DNA of 64,000 nt from an uncultured Muribaculaceae bacterium (GTDB lineage Bacteria; Bacteroidota; Bacteroidia; Bacteroidales; Muribaculaceae): contig CALUIB010000003.1 of assembly GCA_944320595.1 (NCBI GenBank), positions 1 through 64,000 on the forward strand, given 5' to 3'. This document shows positions 26,704-37,400 of the stretch, piece by piece. Each line of letters begins with the position of its first letter. The first letter of the stretch is position 1. The notes under the pieces are model-generated. The model had not been told where the DNA came from. It made no database searches and saw only the letters and a list, made by a program, of their open reading frames with translations. A program made the position numbers and the translations under genes.

Positions 26704-28028
26704 AACGCTCCGCCCTCTTTCATCCCAGCCTCAACATAGCTCCACAGGTCACGGTCGATGATATGAACTATGTCAAACACCATCAGTCCGTCCGACTTCT
26801 GCAAATTCGTTGCTATTGCCTCGGTCAACTTCTTCGGGTCGTCGTAATACTGGTTTACAAGCAGGCCACCCATGAATTTGTTCTTGCCCATGATTTCGCG
26901 CAAGTGCTGGCACGAGCCTTCCACGCAATACCACGTGCCGCTTTGGCCACGACTGTCGGTTTCGTTCCACACCACATGATTGTTTTTGCCATACTCTTCA
27001 AGCGTGATGTCGGTATAATAATTGCCCGTTGCGTACAAGTCGATAAGCTCGGCATAGCCAAAATTCTTGTATTCGGGAGTTGCCCAGTCATAATAAAGGC
27101 TTGGGTCGAAAGTGCGGCTGGCAAAGTTCACACCTACTTCATAATACGATGGATACCAAGCCCCAGTGTAAGTACCAAACGACACTTCATGATTGGCTTT
27201 CTTAACCGTTTCGCGCGCAACGACCATGAAGTCATAGATGGTCTTTGCTCTCCATTCCACCCACTTCTTTCCAAGCTTGCCAAGCACCGGCACATAACGA
27301 CCGTCGCCCCCTTTTTCCCATGTGAGTATGTCGTCGGGGAAATTCTCCACTTTGTGGCCAATGTACTCTTCAAATTTGCTGCGCGAAAGGTCGGAGAAAT
27401 CGGCTCGAATGCCGTCATACCGCACACGGTCGAGCATCACGCCGTCGAGTTTAGGATATTTGGTGACAAGCTCGGTGAGAATGTTCAAAATATAAGTTCT
27501 ATACTCATCGTTGACAGGATTGACCATTGCGCCATAATCCTTCTTCATCTCGGTAATAGGCACAATACCCTTCTCTGGGTCATATACCATCGATGCCCAC
27601 TCAGGATGCTGCGAGTAAACCACGCCGCGGTCGAAGTAGTTATGCCCGGCACAAAATACATTGAGCGACGCATGAATTTCAAGTCCAAGTTTGTGCCCTT
27701 TTTCGATGAAATAACCTAAATAGTCAAAATCACCGCGACGTGCGCCATTCCACTCCTCCATGCGCGGAGCGAACTTGCTGTCATATAGCACCTCGCCCGT
27801 AATAGGCCGCACATCGACTATGGCATGGGTAAAGCCCAGCGATTTTATTTTCTGCAAATAAAAATCAATGGAATCCTTATGTTGGAACCGGGCAAAATTA
27901 GCCTCGGCATCTATCCACATCAGCGCAGGTTTCACATCCACGGCTGTATCGCCAGCCTGCTTGGCATTGCCGCAGGCACATAGCAAGGCGGCAAGCACAG
28001 TTGCCGCCATGAATTTATGCAGTTTCAT
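26700..28028 (-). CDS. GHL10-type glycoside hydrolase-like lipoprotein
   Basis: A 442-residue lipoprotein (LLCACGN lipobox near residue 19). The body is a TIM-barrel alpha-amylase-like domain of the GHL10/DUF187-related group: PALMWIDAEANFARF, IVDVRPITGEVLYDSKF, KLGLEIHASLNVF and LDGVMLDRVRYDG, where Asp in LDR is the likely catalytic residue. It is clearly homologous to the product of 29463-30875, with both genes flanking the phosphoesterase. A surface or periplasmic glycan-cleaving role is likely; the bond cut is not known. Its start overlaps the end of the phosphoesterase gene by one base. Confidence 0.85.
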   Translation of the reverse strand: MKLHKFMAATVLAALLCACGNAKQAGDTAVDVKPALMWIDAEANFARFQHKDSIDFYLQKIKSLGFTHAIVDVRPITGEVLYDSKFAPRMEEWNGARRGDFDYLGYFIEKGHKLGLEIHASLNVFCAGHNYFDRGVVYSQHPEWASMVYDPEKGIVPITEMKKDYGAMVNPVNDEYRTYILNILTELVTKYPKLDGVMLDRVRYDGIRADFSDLSRSKFEEYIGHKVENFPDDILTWEKGGDGRYVPVLGKLGKKWVEWRAKTIYDFMVVARETVKKANHEVSFGTYTGAWYPSYYEVGVNFASRTFDPSLYYDWATPEYKNFGYAELIDLYATGNYYTDITLEEYGKNNHVVWNETDSRGQSGTWYCVEGSCQHLREIMGKNKFMGGLLVNQYYDDPKKLTEAIATNLQKSDGLMVFDIVHIIDRDLWSYVEAGMKEGGAL

Positions 28029-29470
28029 TATTTTTGCTTGTTTATTTTTTGAATATATACATTACCAAAACGGTCGGTCACACGTACCTCTATTTTTGCA
28101 GATGCATTGTGAGGCGTGGCACGGAACAGATGTGGAGTCTTCATGGGGCTTATCCAGTCATACTGCACACGCTCCTTGTCGGCGCAAATCTCGGCTGCCA
28201 TGGGGTCGAACCCTTCAAAGCGAGTCATTTCACCCATCACCTTGCCATTTTCCAACCACTCTACACACCACTTTTCATCCCAGTTCCACACATTGGCGAT
28301 AATGTCGCCCGGATATTCCTTCGAGGCACCCACAGGATATGCCCTTAGCTGGTAATCGACTGGATAGCCCATGCTCTTGTATGTCCACTTTACATCGGTA
28401 CCATCCACTTCATACACCCCGTACCCCTGCGGAGTGCCGTCCATGCACACCGGGGCTTTCCACCATATCCCACACACAGCAGCCGTGTTGTGCTCCATGA
28501 GCGAATCGTTGAAACACACATTCCAGTTGAAATGAGTGTGCCCCGAAAGTATATGCGTCTCGTGGCCGCGCAGCAGCTCCCACAGTCCGGCAATGTTATT
28601 GGTCTGGTCGCTCTGCAAGGTGTTCCACGCAAGTTCTTTTTCAAGGTTTCCAGGAATGTGCATCAGCACAAATACCACCGCATCGGACGGGACAAGGGCA
28701 ATGTCTTGCTCAATCCAGCGAAAAGTGCGCTCATCGATGTAGCCGATATATTGATAATCACGATCGACATAAAAACAATTGTCGAGCACGATGTAATGCG
28801 CCTTTCCTTTGTTGAACGAATAGTAAACAGGACCGAAAAGGCTCTCGAACTTCGCATAAGAGTATTCAAACGTGCGCCCACCGTAGGTCATGTCGTGGTT
28901 GCCTATGGCTCGCCACACAGGCATATCCATAGCATCGGCCACGTCGAGATAAGGCTCGAAGAGCGACGGCGTGTCGCCTACCATGTCGCCAAGGTCTATA
29001 CCGAAAACATCGGCCTTGCCGCGATAACCGGCAGCGAAATCAGTAACATCCTTTAGCAGGCCTTCGTATGTGTCCAAATCCTGCATCGAAGTAAGTTGCA
29101 CATCGGCCTGCACAAGTGCCACATGGTGGGTGTCATCGACGGGATTTTTCGCCAGCTCGAAGTTATATTCAGTCCGTCCATTCTCCACTGGAATATAGAA
29201 CTGCGGCACCGTCTTTTCCTCAACTGGCAAATAACCACTGGGGGTGGATACATACACAAACCGCGCATCGCCGTCAAGCTCCATGCTATAACGTCCCTCG
29301 CCGTCGGTAACCACGCAACTGTAGCCATCAGTAACCATCACGCCAGGCAATCCTTCGCTGCCACAAGCCACACGCCCTGCAACTTCGCTCCCGGCAAATG
29401 CACTTGCGATGCCTCCAAGCATTGCAAGTGCCGCAATCATCATCTTTCCCATGCCGCGCATATCATTCAT
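28028..29470 (-). CDS. Calcineurin-like phosphoesterase with N- and C-terminal accessory domains
   Basis: A 480-residue exported protein (signal about 1-26). Residues ~30-100 form a carboxypeptidase-regulatory-like beta domain (TDGEGRYSM). The metallophosphoesterase core covers about 115-330 with DLGDMVGD, GNHD and SGHTHFN metal motifs. A further C-terminal beta domain follows. Such secreted enzymes hydrolyse phosphomono- or diesters. Its place between two glycosidase-like genes suggests the target glycan carries phosphate or phosphodiester groups. The ATG overlaps the upstream gene by eight bases; internal Met4 or Met7 could also start it. Confidence 0.88.
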   Translation of the reverse strand: MNDMRGMGKMMIAALAMLGGIASAFAGSEVAGRVACGSEGLPGVMVTDGYSCVVTDGEGRYSMELDGDARFVYVSTPSGYLPVEEKTVPQFYIPVENGRTEYNFELAKNPVDDTHHVALVQADVQLTSMQDLDTYEGLLKDVTDFAAGYRGKADVFGIDLGDMVGDTPSLFEPYLDVADAMDMPVWRAIGNHDMTYGGRTFEYSYAKFESLFGPVYYSFNKGKAHYIVLDNCFYVDRDYQYIGYIDERTFRWIEQDIALVPSDAVVFVLMHIPGNLEKELAWNTLQSDQTNNIAGLWELLRGHETHILSGHTHFNWNVCFNDSLMEHNTAAVCGIWWKAPVCMDGTPQGYGVYEVDGTDVKWTYKSMGYPVDYQLRAYPVGASKEYPGDIIANVWNWDEKWCVEWLENGKVMGEMTRFEGFDPMAAEICADKERVQYDWISPMKTPHLFRATPHNASAKIEVRVTDRFGNVYIQKINKQK

Positions 29471-30875
29471 TTACAACCAATGTGCTTAAATATTCATCAA
29501 ACCCTGTCTTAAATGCATCCCAGTAGTCATACATCTTTATGTGGCACAAGTCAAACACAAAGAACCCGTCACTGGCCGTGATGCAGGCATCTATGGCATC
29601 GGGTATCAATGCAGCCTGTCCACCTTCGGTCCAGCCGGTGCTGTTGCCCACATCGGGACCTCCGGCAAACGGCACATCGCCTTGCAGCAGCTCGCGCCCT
29701 TGCTCGCAGAAACCTTGCATAGTCCATTCGCCCGAACCATATATGCTCGACGTCGAGGCATACGCGCCAAGGAACATGAAATCGGTGTGGTCGGCATAGC
29801 CATAAGTGTGATAGTCCTCGGTAGCCCATTCGGGATAGTGCGCGGCAGTGTCATACTTTGGGCTTGCCCAGTTCACGCCCGAAGTATAGTAAGTGGAATA
29901 CCACGCCCCCACGTATGCGCCAAAGCGGATGGTATCGTTCACCGACTTTATCGCATCGCGGGCATCAACCATGAAGTCGTGTATCACCTTTGCCCTAAAT
30001 TCGAGCCATTTTTTGAAATAAGCAGGCTGGTCGGCCTCGGCAGGCAGTTCCTCGGTGCCTGGAGCCATGATGTCGGCAGGGAAATTGGGTACGGTCTCAC
30101 CTATGTATTCCTCGAATTTGGCACGCGACACATCCGAAAAGTCGCTCATAAGCCCATAATCGTCGTAACGGCAACGGTCAAGGACTATGCCGTCGAGATT
30201 ATATTTTGCCAAATCGCGGAGCAACTGCAGCACAAATGCCTGCACATCGTCGTTGGCGGGATTCATAAACTTAGCACCGTAATCCGAAGTGTCGTCGAGC
30301 AAATCCATGGTGTTGACAAGGCCGTCGGCGGCATTTATCACAGTAGCCCAGTCCTTCTTGTCGGCATCGCGGAACAACATACCATCAGACCCTAAGCCAT
30401 AAGGACACAAATATCCGCCGGCAAAAGTATTTATCGACGCATTCACACGCAGCCCCAATTTGTGGCCTTCGTCGATAAAGGCTTGCAGATAATCGAAATC
30501 GGCAGTACGTTCAAGCCACACATATCCGGCATCGGCCCACGCATCAACGCGAGTCAACGGGTCGGCAACGGTGGAGCTGAACAGCACATCGCCCAACGAC
30601 GGACGCACGTCAACAATCACGTCGGTAAACCCTGTCTCCTTTATCTTGGCCAAGTCGGCGGCGATATTCTCGCGGCTGTTGGCATAATCCTCGAAATTGG
30701 CGGCGGCATCAATCCACACATAGCGCGGTTTTGATTCCACCACGGTTGCAGTGTCGCCAGGTTCATCGGTTTCCCCGTTGCCCCACGGCCATGCCGGCAA
30801 TTCCTTATCATCTTCGCACGACGCAAAAGCCATGCATAAAACAGCTAAACAGCTGAAAATAAAATATTTTTTCAT
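29463..30875 (-). CDS. GHL10-type glycoside hydrolase-like lipoprotein, second copy
   Basis: A 470-residue lipoprotein (lipobox AFASCED) starting at the ATG at 30875; an ATG three codons earlier (30884) is also open. It shares the whole domain with the gene at 26700: RYVWIDAAANFEDYANS, VIVDVRPSLGDVLFSS, KLGLRVNASINTF and LDGIVLDRCRYDD. Insertions distinguish it, for example LFRDADKKDWATVINAADG. The two paralogs probably handle different linkages or chain lengths of the same glycan. It is separated from the preceding DUF5018 gene by a structured repeat of about 100 bases. Confidence 0.85.
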   Translation of the reverse strand: MKKYFIFSCLAVLCMAFASCEDDKELPAWPWGNGETDEPGDTATVVESKPRYVWIDAAANFEDYANSRENIAADLAKIKETGFTDVIVDVRPSLGDVLFSSTVADPLTRVDAWADAGYVWLERTADFDYLQAFIDEGHKLGLRVNASINTFAGGYLCPYGLGSDGMLFRDADKKDWATVINAADGLVNTMDLLDDTSDYGAKFMNPANDDVQAFVLQLLRDLAKYNLDGIVLDRCRYDDYGLMSDFSDVSRAKFEEYIGETVPNFPADIMAPGTEELPAEADQPAYFKKWLEFRAKVIHDFMVDARDAIKSVNDTIRFGAYVGAWYSTYYTSGVNWASPKYDTAAHYPEWATEDYHTYGYADHTDFMFLGAYASTSSIYGSGEWTMQGFCEQGRELLQGDVPFAGGPDVGNSTGWTEGGQAALIPDAIDACITASDGFFVFDLCHIKMYDYWDAFKTGFDEYLSTLVVNE

Positions 30876-30908
30876 CAAAATCATTTTTAAAACAAGATAA
30901 AATAAAAA

Positions 30909-31010
30909 AGTATGTCAAAACAGGCGGCATACCCCGTTATCCTTCTGTGGGTAACGTAGAGACGCGATAAATCGCGTCTCTACTGAGGGCTAAGCCCGTC
31001 TTGACATACT
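30909..31010. repeat. Structured REP/MITE-like element inside the operon
   Basis: The outer arms AGTATGTCAA (30909-30918) and TTGACATACT (31001-31010) are exact complements and the pairing extends inward with two mismatches. Inside lie GTTATCC/GGGTAAC (30936-30942 with 30949-30955, one mismatch) and a very strong hairpin GTAGAGACGCGA/TCGCGTCTCTAC (30956-30967 with 30972-30983). The last hairpin resembles dispersed palindromic repeats known in several phyla including Bacteroidota. It fills most of the gap between two minus-strand genes. Confidence 0.8.
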
Positions 31011-31023
31011 GGAAAAACTCTAT

Positions 31024-32721
31024 TTAGTCATCGATACAATCGGCAACATAAGCACCAATCGTGCCACAGTTGTTATCGTAATAGTAGATATACAGGCTGT
31101 AACCGTCGGCCGATGGAGCAATAAGCACGTCGCCCGATGCCGTCGATGATGTGGCCGTCTGATACCACTCGATGGCACTGTTGGCAAGTACCAGTGCCGG
31201 AGCCGTGGTCAATGTACCCGAGAACTTGCTCATGTCGGTTATGTCATATACATAAAGCTGCGGGCCTGCACCCCACATCGGGAAGTGGCTTACAACAAAC
31301 AGTGCCATGTAACGGGCATTATTGAACTGCTTGCTATCGAGGTTGTTGGGGTTGACGTTGCCGTTGACCACATTTTGATCCTCAAGCATTGCAGCCACAG
31401 TGTTGCTGCCATCGATGTAATTGAGCTGGTTGGCGCTGTAGTAGCACAAGAAACAGCCGTCGGCCGGGTCGGTCGATGCGGCAACCACGTTGGTGCCGTT
31501 AACAGGTGATGCGCCCCACGACAGCCCTGTGGCTGCAATGTCAATCACCTCGGGAGCCTGCACTGCACCATCGATTACACGGATGCGGGTATAGGTCGAT
31601 GAGTTGGTGACACCGCTCACGCCCTCGTTGGTGACAATTATAGTCGCATTAGTGGCAATGTTGCCTATCACCTTCATTTCATAACCCATCGGGAACGAAG
31701 AACTGTTGCTGAACGAAGTGAACAACGTCGGAGCTTCGGTTACCGACGAAGTGGTGTAAATCTCAAACGTCTGTCCACCCTCGGCATGGTTGGCAATGAG
31801 CAAGTGGTCGCCCTCGTCGCTGGTGATGCTTGCGGCCGTGGCCGAGCCAAGGTTGATTTCGCCCTCGCGGCTGCCGGTGATGCGGTTAAGGTAGAACGGC
31901 GTTGTACCGTCGCCCATGCACACCACAAGCGAGTTGCCTATGGCACCCATCGAAGGAGCATTTGTTGCCTCCCATGGAATGCCAACTATATTGGTGGCAT
32001 CGATGTTGAACAGCGGTTTCAGGCTTTCGGTGTTGAACCCATAGTCAATCTTGCCAGGAACATTCTTGACAACCGTGTAAGTGCGGCTGGTAGTGCCATT
32101 ATGCGCCGTCACGGTGAGTTCCACCGGCTCGTTGTAATTGAGCGGCGTGGTGCTCGGGTCGGGCGAAATGGTGGCATGAGCCGAGACTTGGAAATTAGCA
32201 AGGCACGACGAGAGGTCATCGGCCGAAATAAGCGAGATGGTATTGCTCTCATTGTCGATTACGCCAGTCACGGCAGGCTCCACGAGGCTGAAAGTGACCA
32301 TTTCGCAAGCGTCCGACTTGGTGCGCTCGCCAATAATGCAAATCTGGCGAGAAGAGCCATCGGGAGCAGTCAGGGTGAACCAGTTCTCTTGGTTCAAATC
32401 GAGCGTACCAAGCGTGGGCGACAATATGAAGTTATTGTTCATTACGGCTGTCACCTTCATCGTCTCCATATAGTCCTCGGTGGGATTGTCGCTGTCCACG
32501 GGGAAGAACCAAGGCACGGGAATTACAAACCGGTCTTTGGCATAATCCTCGGGCGTGATGTTCCATACCACGGCATCCGACTCGGCATACGGGCCCTCGG
32601 TGAACGTCGCAGTAAGGCTGGTTATTCCCTGCCGAGTATTGTCGATGCTCACATATTCGGGGTCTTGGCAGGCCGCAAGCAGCAGCGCAAGCCCCATTGT
32701 CAGAAATATACTCTTTTTCAT
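31024..32721 (-). CDS. DUF5018-like surface lipoprotein
   Basis: A 565-residue lipoprotein with the lipobox LLLAACQDPE near residue 18. The N-terminal ~220 residues look like DUF5018 and related Ig-like repeats (GTTSRTYTVVKNVPG). The rest, beginning NTESLKPLFNIDATNIVG, resembles a beta-propeller-like DUF4623-type region. It follows the SusD gene by 27 bases and occupies the position where surface glycan-binding proteins (SusE/F-like) are usually encoded, so a binding role is inferred. No catalytic motif is seen. Confidence 0.75.
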   Translation of the reverse strand: MKKSIFLTMGLALLLAACQDPEYVSIDNTRQGITSLTATFTEGPYAESDAVVWNITPEDYAKDRFVIPVPWFFPVDSDNPTEDYMETMKVTAVMNNNFILSPTLGTLDLNQENWFTLTAPDGSSRQICIIGERTKSDACEMVTFSLVEPAVTGVIDNESNTISLISADDLSSCLANFQVSAHATISPDPSTTPLNYNEPVELTVTAHNGTTSRTYTVVKNVPGKIDYGFNTESLKPLFNIDATNIVGIPWEATNAPSMGAIGNSLVVCMGDGTTPFYLNRITGSREGEINLGSATAASITSDEGDHLLIANHAEGGQTFEIYTTSSVTEAPTLFTSFSNSSSFPMGYEMKVIGNIATNATIIVTNEGVSGVTNSSTYTRIRVIDGAVQAPEVIDIAATGLSWGASPVNGTNVVAASTDPADGCFLCYYSANQLNYIDGSNTVAAMLEDQNVVNGNVNPNNLDSKQFNNARYMALFVVSHFPMWGAGPQLYVYDITDMSKFSGTLTTAPALVLANSAIEWYQTATSSTASGDVLIAPSADGYSLYIYYYDNNCGTIGAYVADCIDD

Positions 32722-32748
32722 AATCGAAATTCAATGTTTAAAGTGTGA

Positions 32749-34419
32749 TTATTGCCATTCGGGATATTGGTCAACAAGCTGGTTGCCGTCGATTTCCGCG
32801 CTCGGCAGCGGGCATTGGTACATCTTCGTCGGGAAATTCATGTCCTTGTGGTCAACCTCGACGTAGGTGTAAACAAACGACCCGTTGGCCTGCCGTTCTA
32901 TCTTCAAGCCATGGCGGCGAATACCTGTGAATGCCGTGCTCGACAATCCCCAGCGGCGCATATCCCAGTAGTAGTAGCCTTCACACATCAGTTCCACCTT
33001 GCGTTCCTGGCGTATGGCGGCCATCAGGTTGTCGCCGCTCTGGTCGGTATAAGGCAGCCCAACGCGCCCGCGCACCTTGCGCACAGCCTCGTTGGCATCG
33101 GTTACGTCGCCTGTGTGGTAGCAAGCCTCGGCATAGTTAAGCAGCAACTCGGCATAGCGCATGTCTATCCATGGCGCAGTGCCATTCTGAATGGTATTGA
33201 AACTATGCGACTCATCGACAAGTTTCTTCAGATAATAACCAGTCGTGGTGCGGCCGTTGGCCGATTTCTCCACATACCATTCGCACCAACCGTCGGCACC
33301 GCCCACGAATGGCTCGATGGTACGCCCCTTCCACTGCGAACCGTTGTAGAGTACCGATGCGGCGAAACGCGGTTCAAGCTGCGCATACGGCGGCTCGGCA
33401 TCGGTGCCGGTAGTAGAATGCCACGGAGTCCAGTCTGGGAAACCGCCAGTATTGGCAAGCTCAAACGATTCCACCATCTCCTGCGTTGGGGTTGCAAGAC
33501 CGCCGTTTTGGGCGTTACCATCGGCAGTCATGTCGCCACCGGGGGCATACAGGTTGTCCCATGTGGTATAAACGCTATTGGCAGCATTATAGTCATATTC
33601 CCAGATGGCCTCTATGCCATTCGACGTGAATGCCTCGGGATATGTCGGGGCAAGGTCGTAAAGTTCCATGTCAATTACCTTCTTGCCTGCATCGCGAGCA
33701 TCGGGCCAACGCTCGGCATAAAGCATGGCACGGCAAAGCAACGCGTACGCAGCACCACTGGTCACGCGCCCGTTAGATGTCTTGTCAACAGGCAAGTTGT
33801 CGCCGGCAAACTTCAAGTCGTCATATACGAATTGCCACCCTTGCTCTTCGGTACTGAGAGCCACGTTGGGCTGAATTTGCGTAAGGTCGCGGTCATATAT
33901 GATGACCTCCTTGTAGCGTTTCACAAGGTCGAAGTAAAGCATTCCACGGAAGAAACGCAACTCGGCCTCAAGGCGCGTCTTGTCGGCCTGGTCGAATGTG
34001 GCATACTGGTACAGGTTGCTCAGTGCCTCGTTCACGCGGCGCACCTTCTCATACACCTCAGTCCAGTTGCCAAGGTAAACAGCCACATAATTGGCCGTCA
34101 GCACGGCATCCTCGCCGTATGACATTTCGCTCGGTATGTAGTGGTTCTTGCTATAGTTGGTGTCGCCATACTTTATCATGTCGGTAAGCCCTTCGGTCAT
34201 GCCGGCAGTGCATTGCCCGCCGTCGCTATCGTCGTAGTAGGGGCTGAAGTAATCGGTGATATGGTAGAAGTAGTTGACGGCATATTCCGCTCCCGCAAGG
34301 CTGCCCCACACCGTCTTGTCCGAAACCTCGTCGGTGGGAGACATATCAAGGTAGTCGCTGCAAGAGCCCAAGCCCAGCAACGCAGCTGCCAACACACCTG
34401 TATATATTCGTGTTTTCAT
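32749..34419 (-). CDS. SusD/RagB-type lipoprotein (second system)
   Basis: A 556-residue SusD protein with lipobox LLGLGSCSDYLD. Family marks include SDYLDMSPTDEVSDKTVW, the helical FFRGMLYFDLVKRY and the C-terminal YWDMRRWGLSSTAF. It lies 21 bases after its SusC partner and is followed by a putative surface binding lipoprotein. It belongs to the classic SusD/RagB group, unlike the SusD-like protein at 37923. Confidence 0.94.
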   Translation of the reverse strand: MKTRIYTGVLAAALLGLGSCSDYLDMSPTDEVSDKTVWGSLAGAEYAVNYFYHITDYFSPYYDDSDGGQCTAGMTEGLTDMIKYGDTNYSKNHYIPSEMSYGEDAVLTANYVAVYLGNWTEVYEKVRRVNEALSNLYQYATFDQADKTRLEAELRFFRGMLYFDLVKRYKEVIIYDRDLTQIQPNVALSTEEQGWQFVYDDLKFAGDNLPVDKTSNGRVTSGAAYALLCRAMLYAERWPDARDAGKKVIDMELYDLAPTYPEAFTSNGIEAIWEYDYNAANSVYTTWDNLYAPGGDMTADGNAQNGGLATPTQEMVESFELANTGGFPDWTPWHSTTGTDAEPPYAQLEPRFAASVLYNGSQWKGRTIEPFVGGADGWCEWYVEKSANGRTTTGYYLKKLVDESHSFNTIQNGTAPWIDMRYAELLLNYAEACYHTGDVTDANEAVRKVRGRVGLPYTDQSGDNLMAAIRQERKVELMCEGYYYWDMRRWGLSSTAFTGIRRHGLKIERQANGSFVYTYVEVDHKDMNFPTKMYQCPLPSAEIDGNQLVDQYPEWQ

Positions 34420-34440
34420 AATTTCTTGTTGTTACTTGTT

Positions 34441-37400
34441 TTAGAATGTCAATGTTAAACCTCCCATTACGGTACGTTGTTGTGGGTAGTAGCCATTGTT
34501 CACGCCTGGAGCCTCGGGGTCGATGCCGTCGGGCAGACCGTCGATGGTGAACAAGTTAGAACCCTGCACATACAGGCGTATGCGCTCTATGCCTATCTTG
34601 TCCATCCACTGCTGCGGCAGGGTGTAACCGATGGTCATTGATTTGAGGCGAATGTACTTGCCGTCGCGCAACCAGAAGGTAGATGCCAAGCCGTTGTCGC
34701 CGCCATGGGTAAGGCCGCCGGCAGTGATGCGCGGGAACTCCCCGTCAGGGTTGTATATACTATAGGCATTTTCCACCAAGTAAAGCGGCGAGTTCATGCC
34801 GTCCTTGAAGGTCTTGGTCCACACGGTGTTGTCGTCATAACCATTATAGTAAGTACCCGTCATCGACACGTCGAAGATGGCACCGCCGGTGAATTGCATG
34901 TCAAGGTCGATGCCGTTCCAGCTTGCATTGAGGTTCAAGCCGTAGGTCACCGCCGGACGGTTGTCATGGCCTATGCGAGCGCGGTCGCTCCAGTCTATCT
35001 TGTTATCGCCGTTAAGGTCGCGGTACTTTATGTCACCCACATTGGGGCGGCTGCCATACCATGCCGAGTTGTCGATTTCCTCCTCGCTGCGGTAAAGTCC
35101 GTCGGCAATCCAGCCATATTGCGCATAAACGCTCGTGCCGGTCACGCGAATCCATTCGGGGTCGTTGGCACCGTCGGCGGCATAACGCAGCCAGCGGTTC
35201 TTGGCCCAGCTCACGTTGGCCGAGATGCCGTAGTCAAACATCTTGCCACCGAGCATGAAGTGGTTGCGGTGCGAAATCGTCACATCGATACCGCGCGTGT
35301 CAATCTTGTTATAGTTTGCCCACGAGTTGTAATATCCGCCCATCGACGGTGGGTAAGTGCTGCCGCCCATTTGGGTAAGGATGTCGTAGGTGTAGTTATA
35401 GAAAGCGTCGAATTCCACGCCGAGCTTGCTGTTCCACATATTCAAGTCGAAACCCACGTTATACGACAGCGTCTTTTCCCAAGTAAGCGTGTTATTGGGC
35501 ACTGCGCTGGTGTACATGGTAGTCATGGAGTTGCCGCCAATCATCACGTTGCTGCCGTAGGCGTATGTGGCAAGGAAACGATATGGGTCAACATTGTCAG
35601 AACCAAGCAAACCTATAGAACCGCGAATTTTCAGGTCGTTGATAAACGTGAGATCCTTCATGAAATCCTCGCGCGAGATGCGCCATGCCACCGACCCCGA
35701 GGGGAAGAAACCCCAACGCTTGCCCGACACGTTGCCGGCAAAGCGGTAAGAACCGTCGTAGCGGCCAGTGAACTCGGCAAGGTACTTATTGTCGTAGTCA
35801 TACTTGAGGCGGAACACATAGCCGATGCTACGGCGTGCGTCGCTGCTACCGGCAATAGAACCGCCTGCGTCGGGATTACCGAAGTTGAGTTCGGGAAGCG
35901 AGGCAAACGGAATGTCTTGCGCGTATGCGGAAAGGTTGTTATACTTCCAGTCTTGAATTTCCACGAGTGCAAGGAAGTCAACATTGTGCAGGCCGAATGA
36001 GTTGACGTAGGAAATGCTGCCCTGCCCCACCATCTGGCGAGTGGTAGCCTGCCCTTCGCCGAGCTTGTTGGTGGAATTGCCACGCGGGTCGAGTACGCTT
36101 TGGTAGTTAAGCTGCTCCACATTGGTGGTAGGCATCTGCGTCATCATCGTATAGTATGGAGTGGAAAGGTTCTTATTCCACGAAGTGCTGTAGTCATACG
36201 ACCCGTTGACCTTCAACGACAAGCCCTTCACCCAAGGCACATCGTACTGCAAGGCCAAGTTTGTCTCGACCGACGATGTGCGAGTTTCCTGGTAACCCGA
36301 CTCGTAAATCGCAGCAAGCGGGCTGTTCGACTGTCCGCTGCCGTTGGCCGTGCCGGTATATACGCCGTCGATTTTCTCGGGCACATACGGGTGCATGCGC
36401 ACCGTCTGGTTGGCAATCGACATCCAGCCCTGCTCTCCAAGCTCGGAATTGCTGTCGGTACCGCCCGAGGCATATCCTGGAGTGTGACGCTTGCTGGTAT
36501 AGGCCGAAACGCCCAGCGTAAGTTTCCAATCCTTGGCAATGTCGGCCTCGATGTTGGAGCGCAAGTTGTAACGCTTGTAATAGAAATTGTCGATGTTACC
36601 GTCCTGGCCCATGTAGCCCACCGACGCATAGTAGCGCAGGCGGTCGGTGCCACCTTGTACCGACACATTATGCTTTTGGTTAATGCCCGTGCCAAAAACC
36701 TTGTCGGCATAGTCCACGTTGCCCCAACCGTTGCGCCCCGCAATCATGTCGGCGATGTTCTGCTGCGAGAACACCGGCACATATTCGCTCGGCGAGGAGA
36801 TGATGCCATTGGCAAGGCGGTCCATCATGTCGCCAAGGTTGTAATAATAAGCGAACTGAGGCCCGTCGAGGAACTTCGGGAAATTGGTGTTGAACGAGCC
36901 GCCCACCGAACCGTCGTAGGTGATGCGCGACTTTCCCTTGGCACCCTTCTTGGTGGTGACGATTATCACACCACCGGCAGCCTTCAGACCGTAAACGGCG
37001 GCCGCAGCGGCATCCTTGAGCACACTCACGCTCTCGATGTCGTTGGGGTCGATGTCGCCGATTTCGCGTGGGAACCCATCGACGATGTAAGTGACGTCAT
37101 AAATTGAGCCACGGATGCGCAGCGAGGCGTTGTCAACGCCCGGTTCGCCACTCTCCTGCACCGACGAGATGCCCGGCAGCTTGCCGGCGAGCACCTGAGT
37201 GACATTGGTCGATGGCGACACCAAAAGTTGGTCGCCCTTGATTGCCGACACGGCACCGGTCAGCGAGCTTTTCTTCATTGTGCCGTAGCCCACTACTACC
37301 ACGTCGTCGAGCACCTGCGTGTCTTCCTGCATGGCAACGTCGTGGCGGGCTTGCCCTGCCACAGGCACTTCCTGCGACTTCATTCCCACAAACGAGAACA

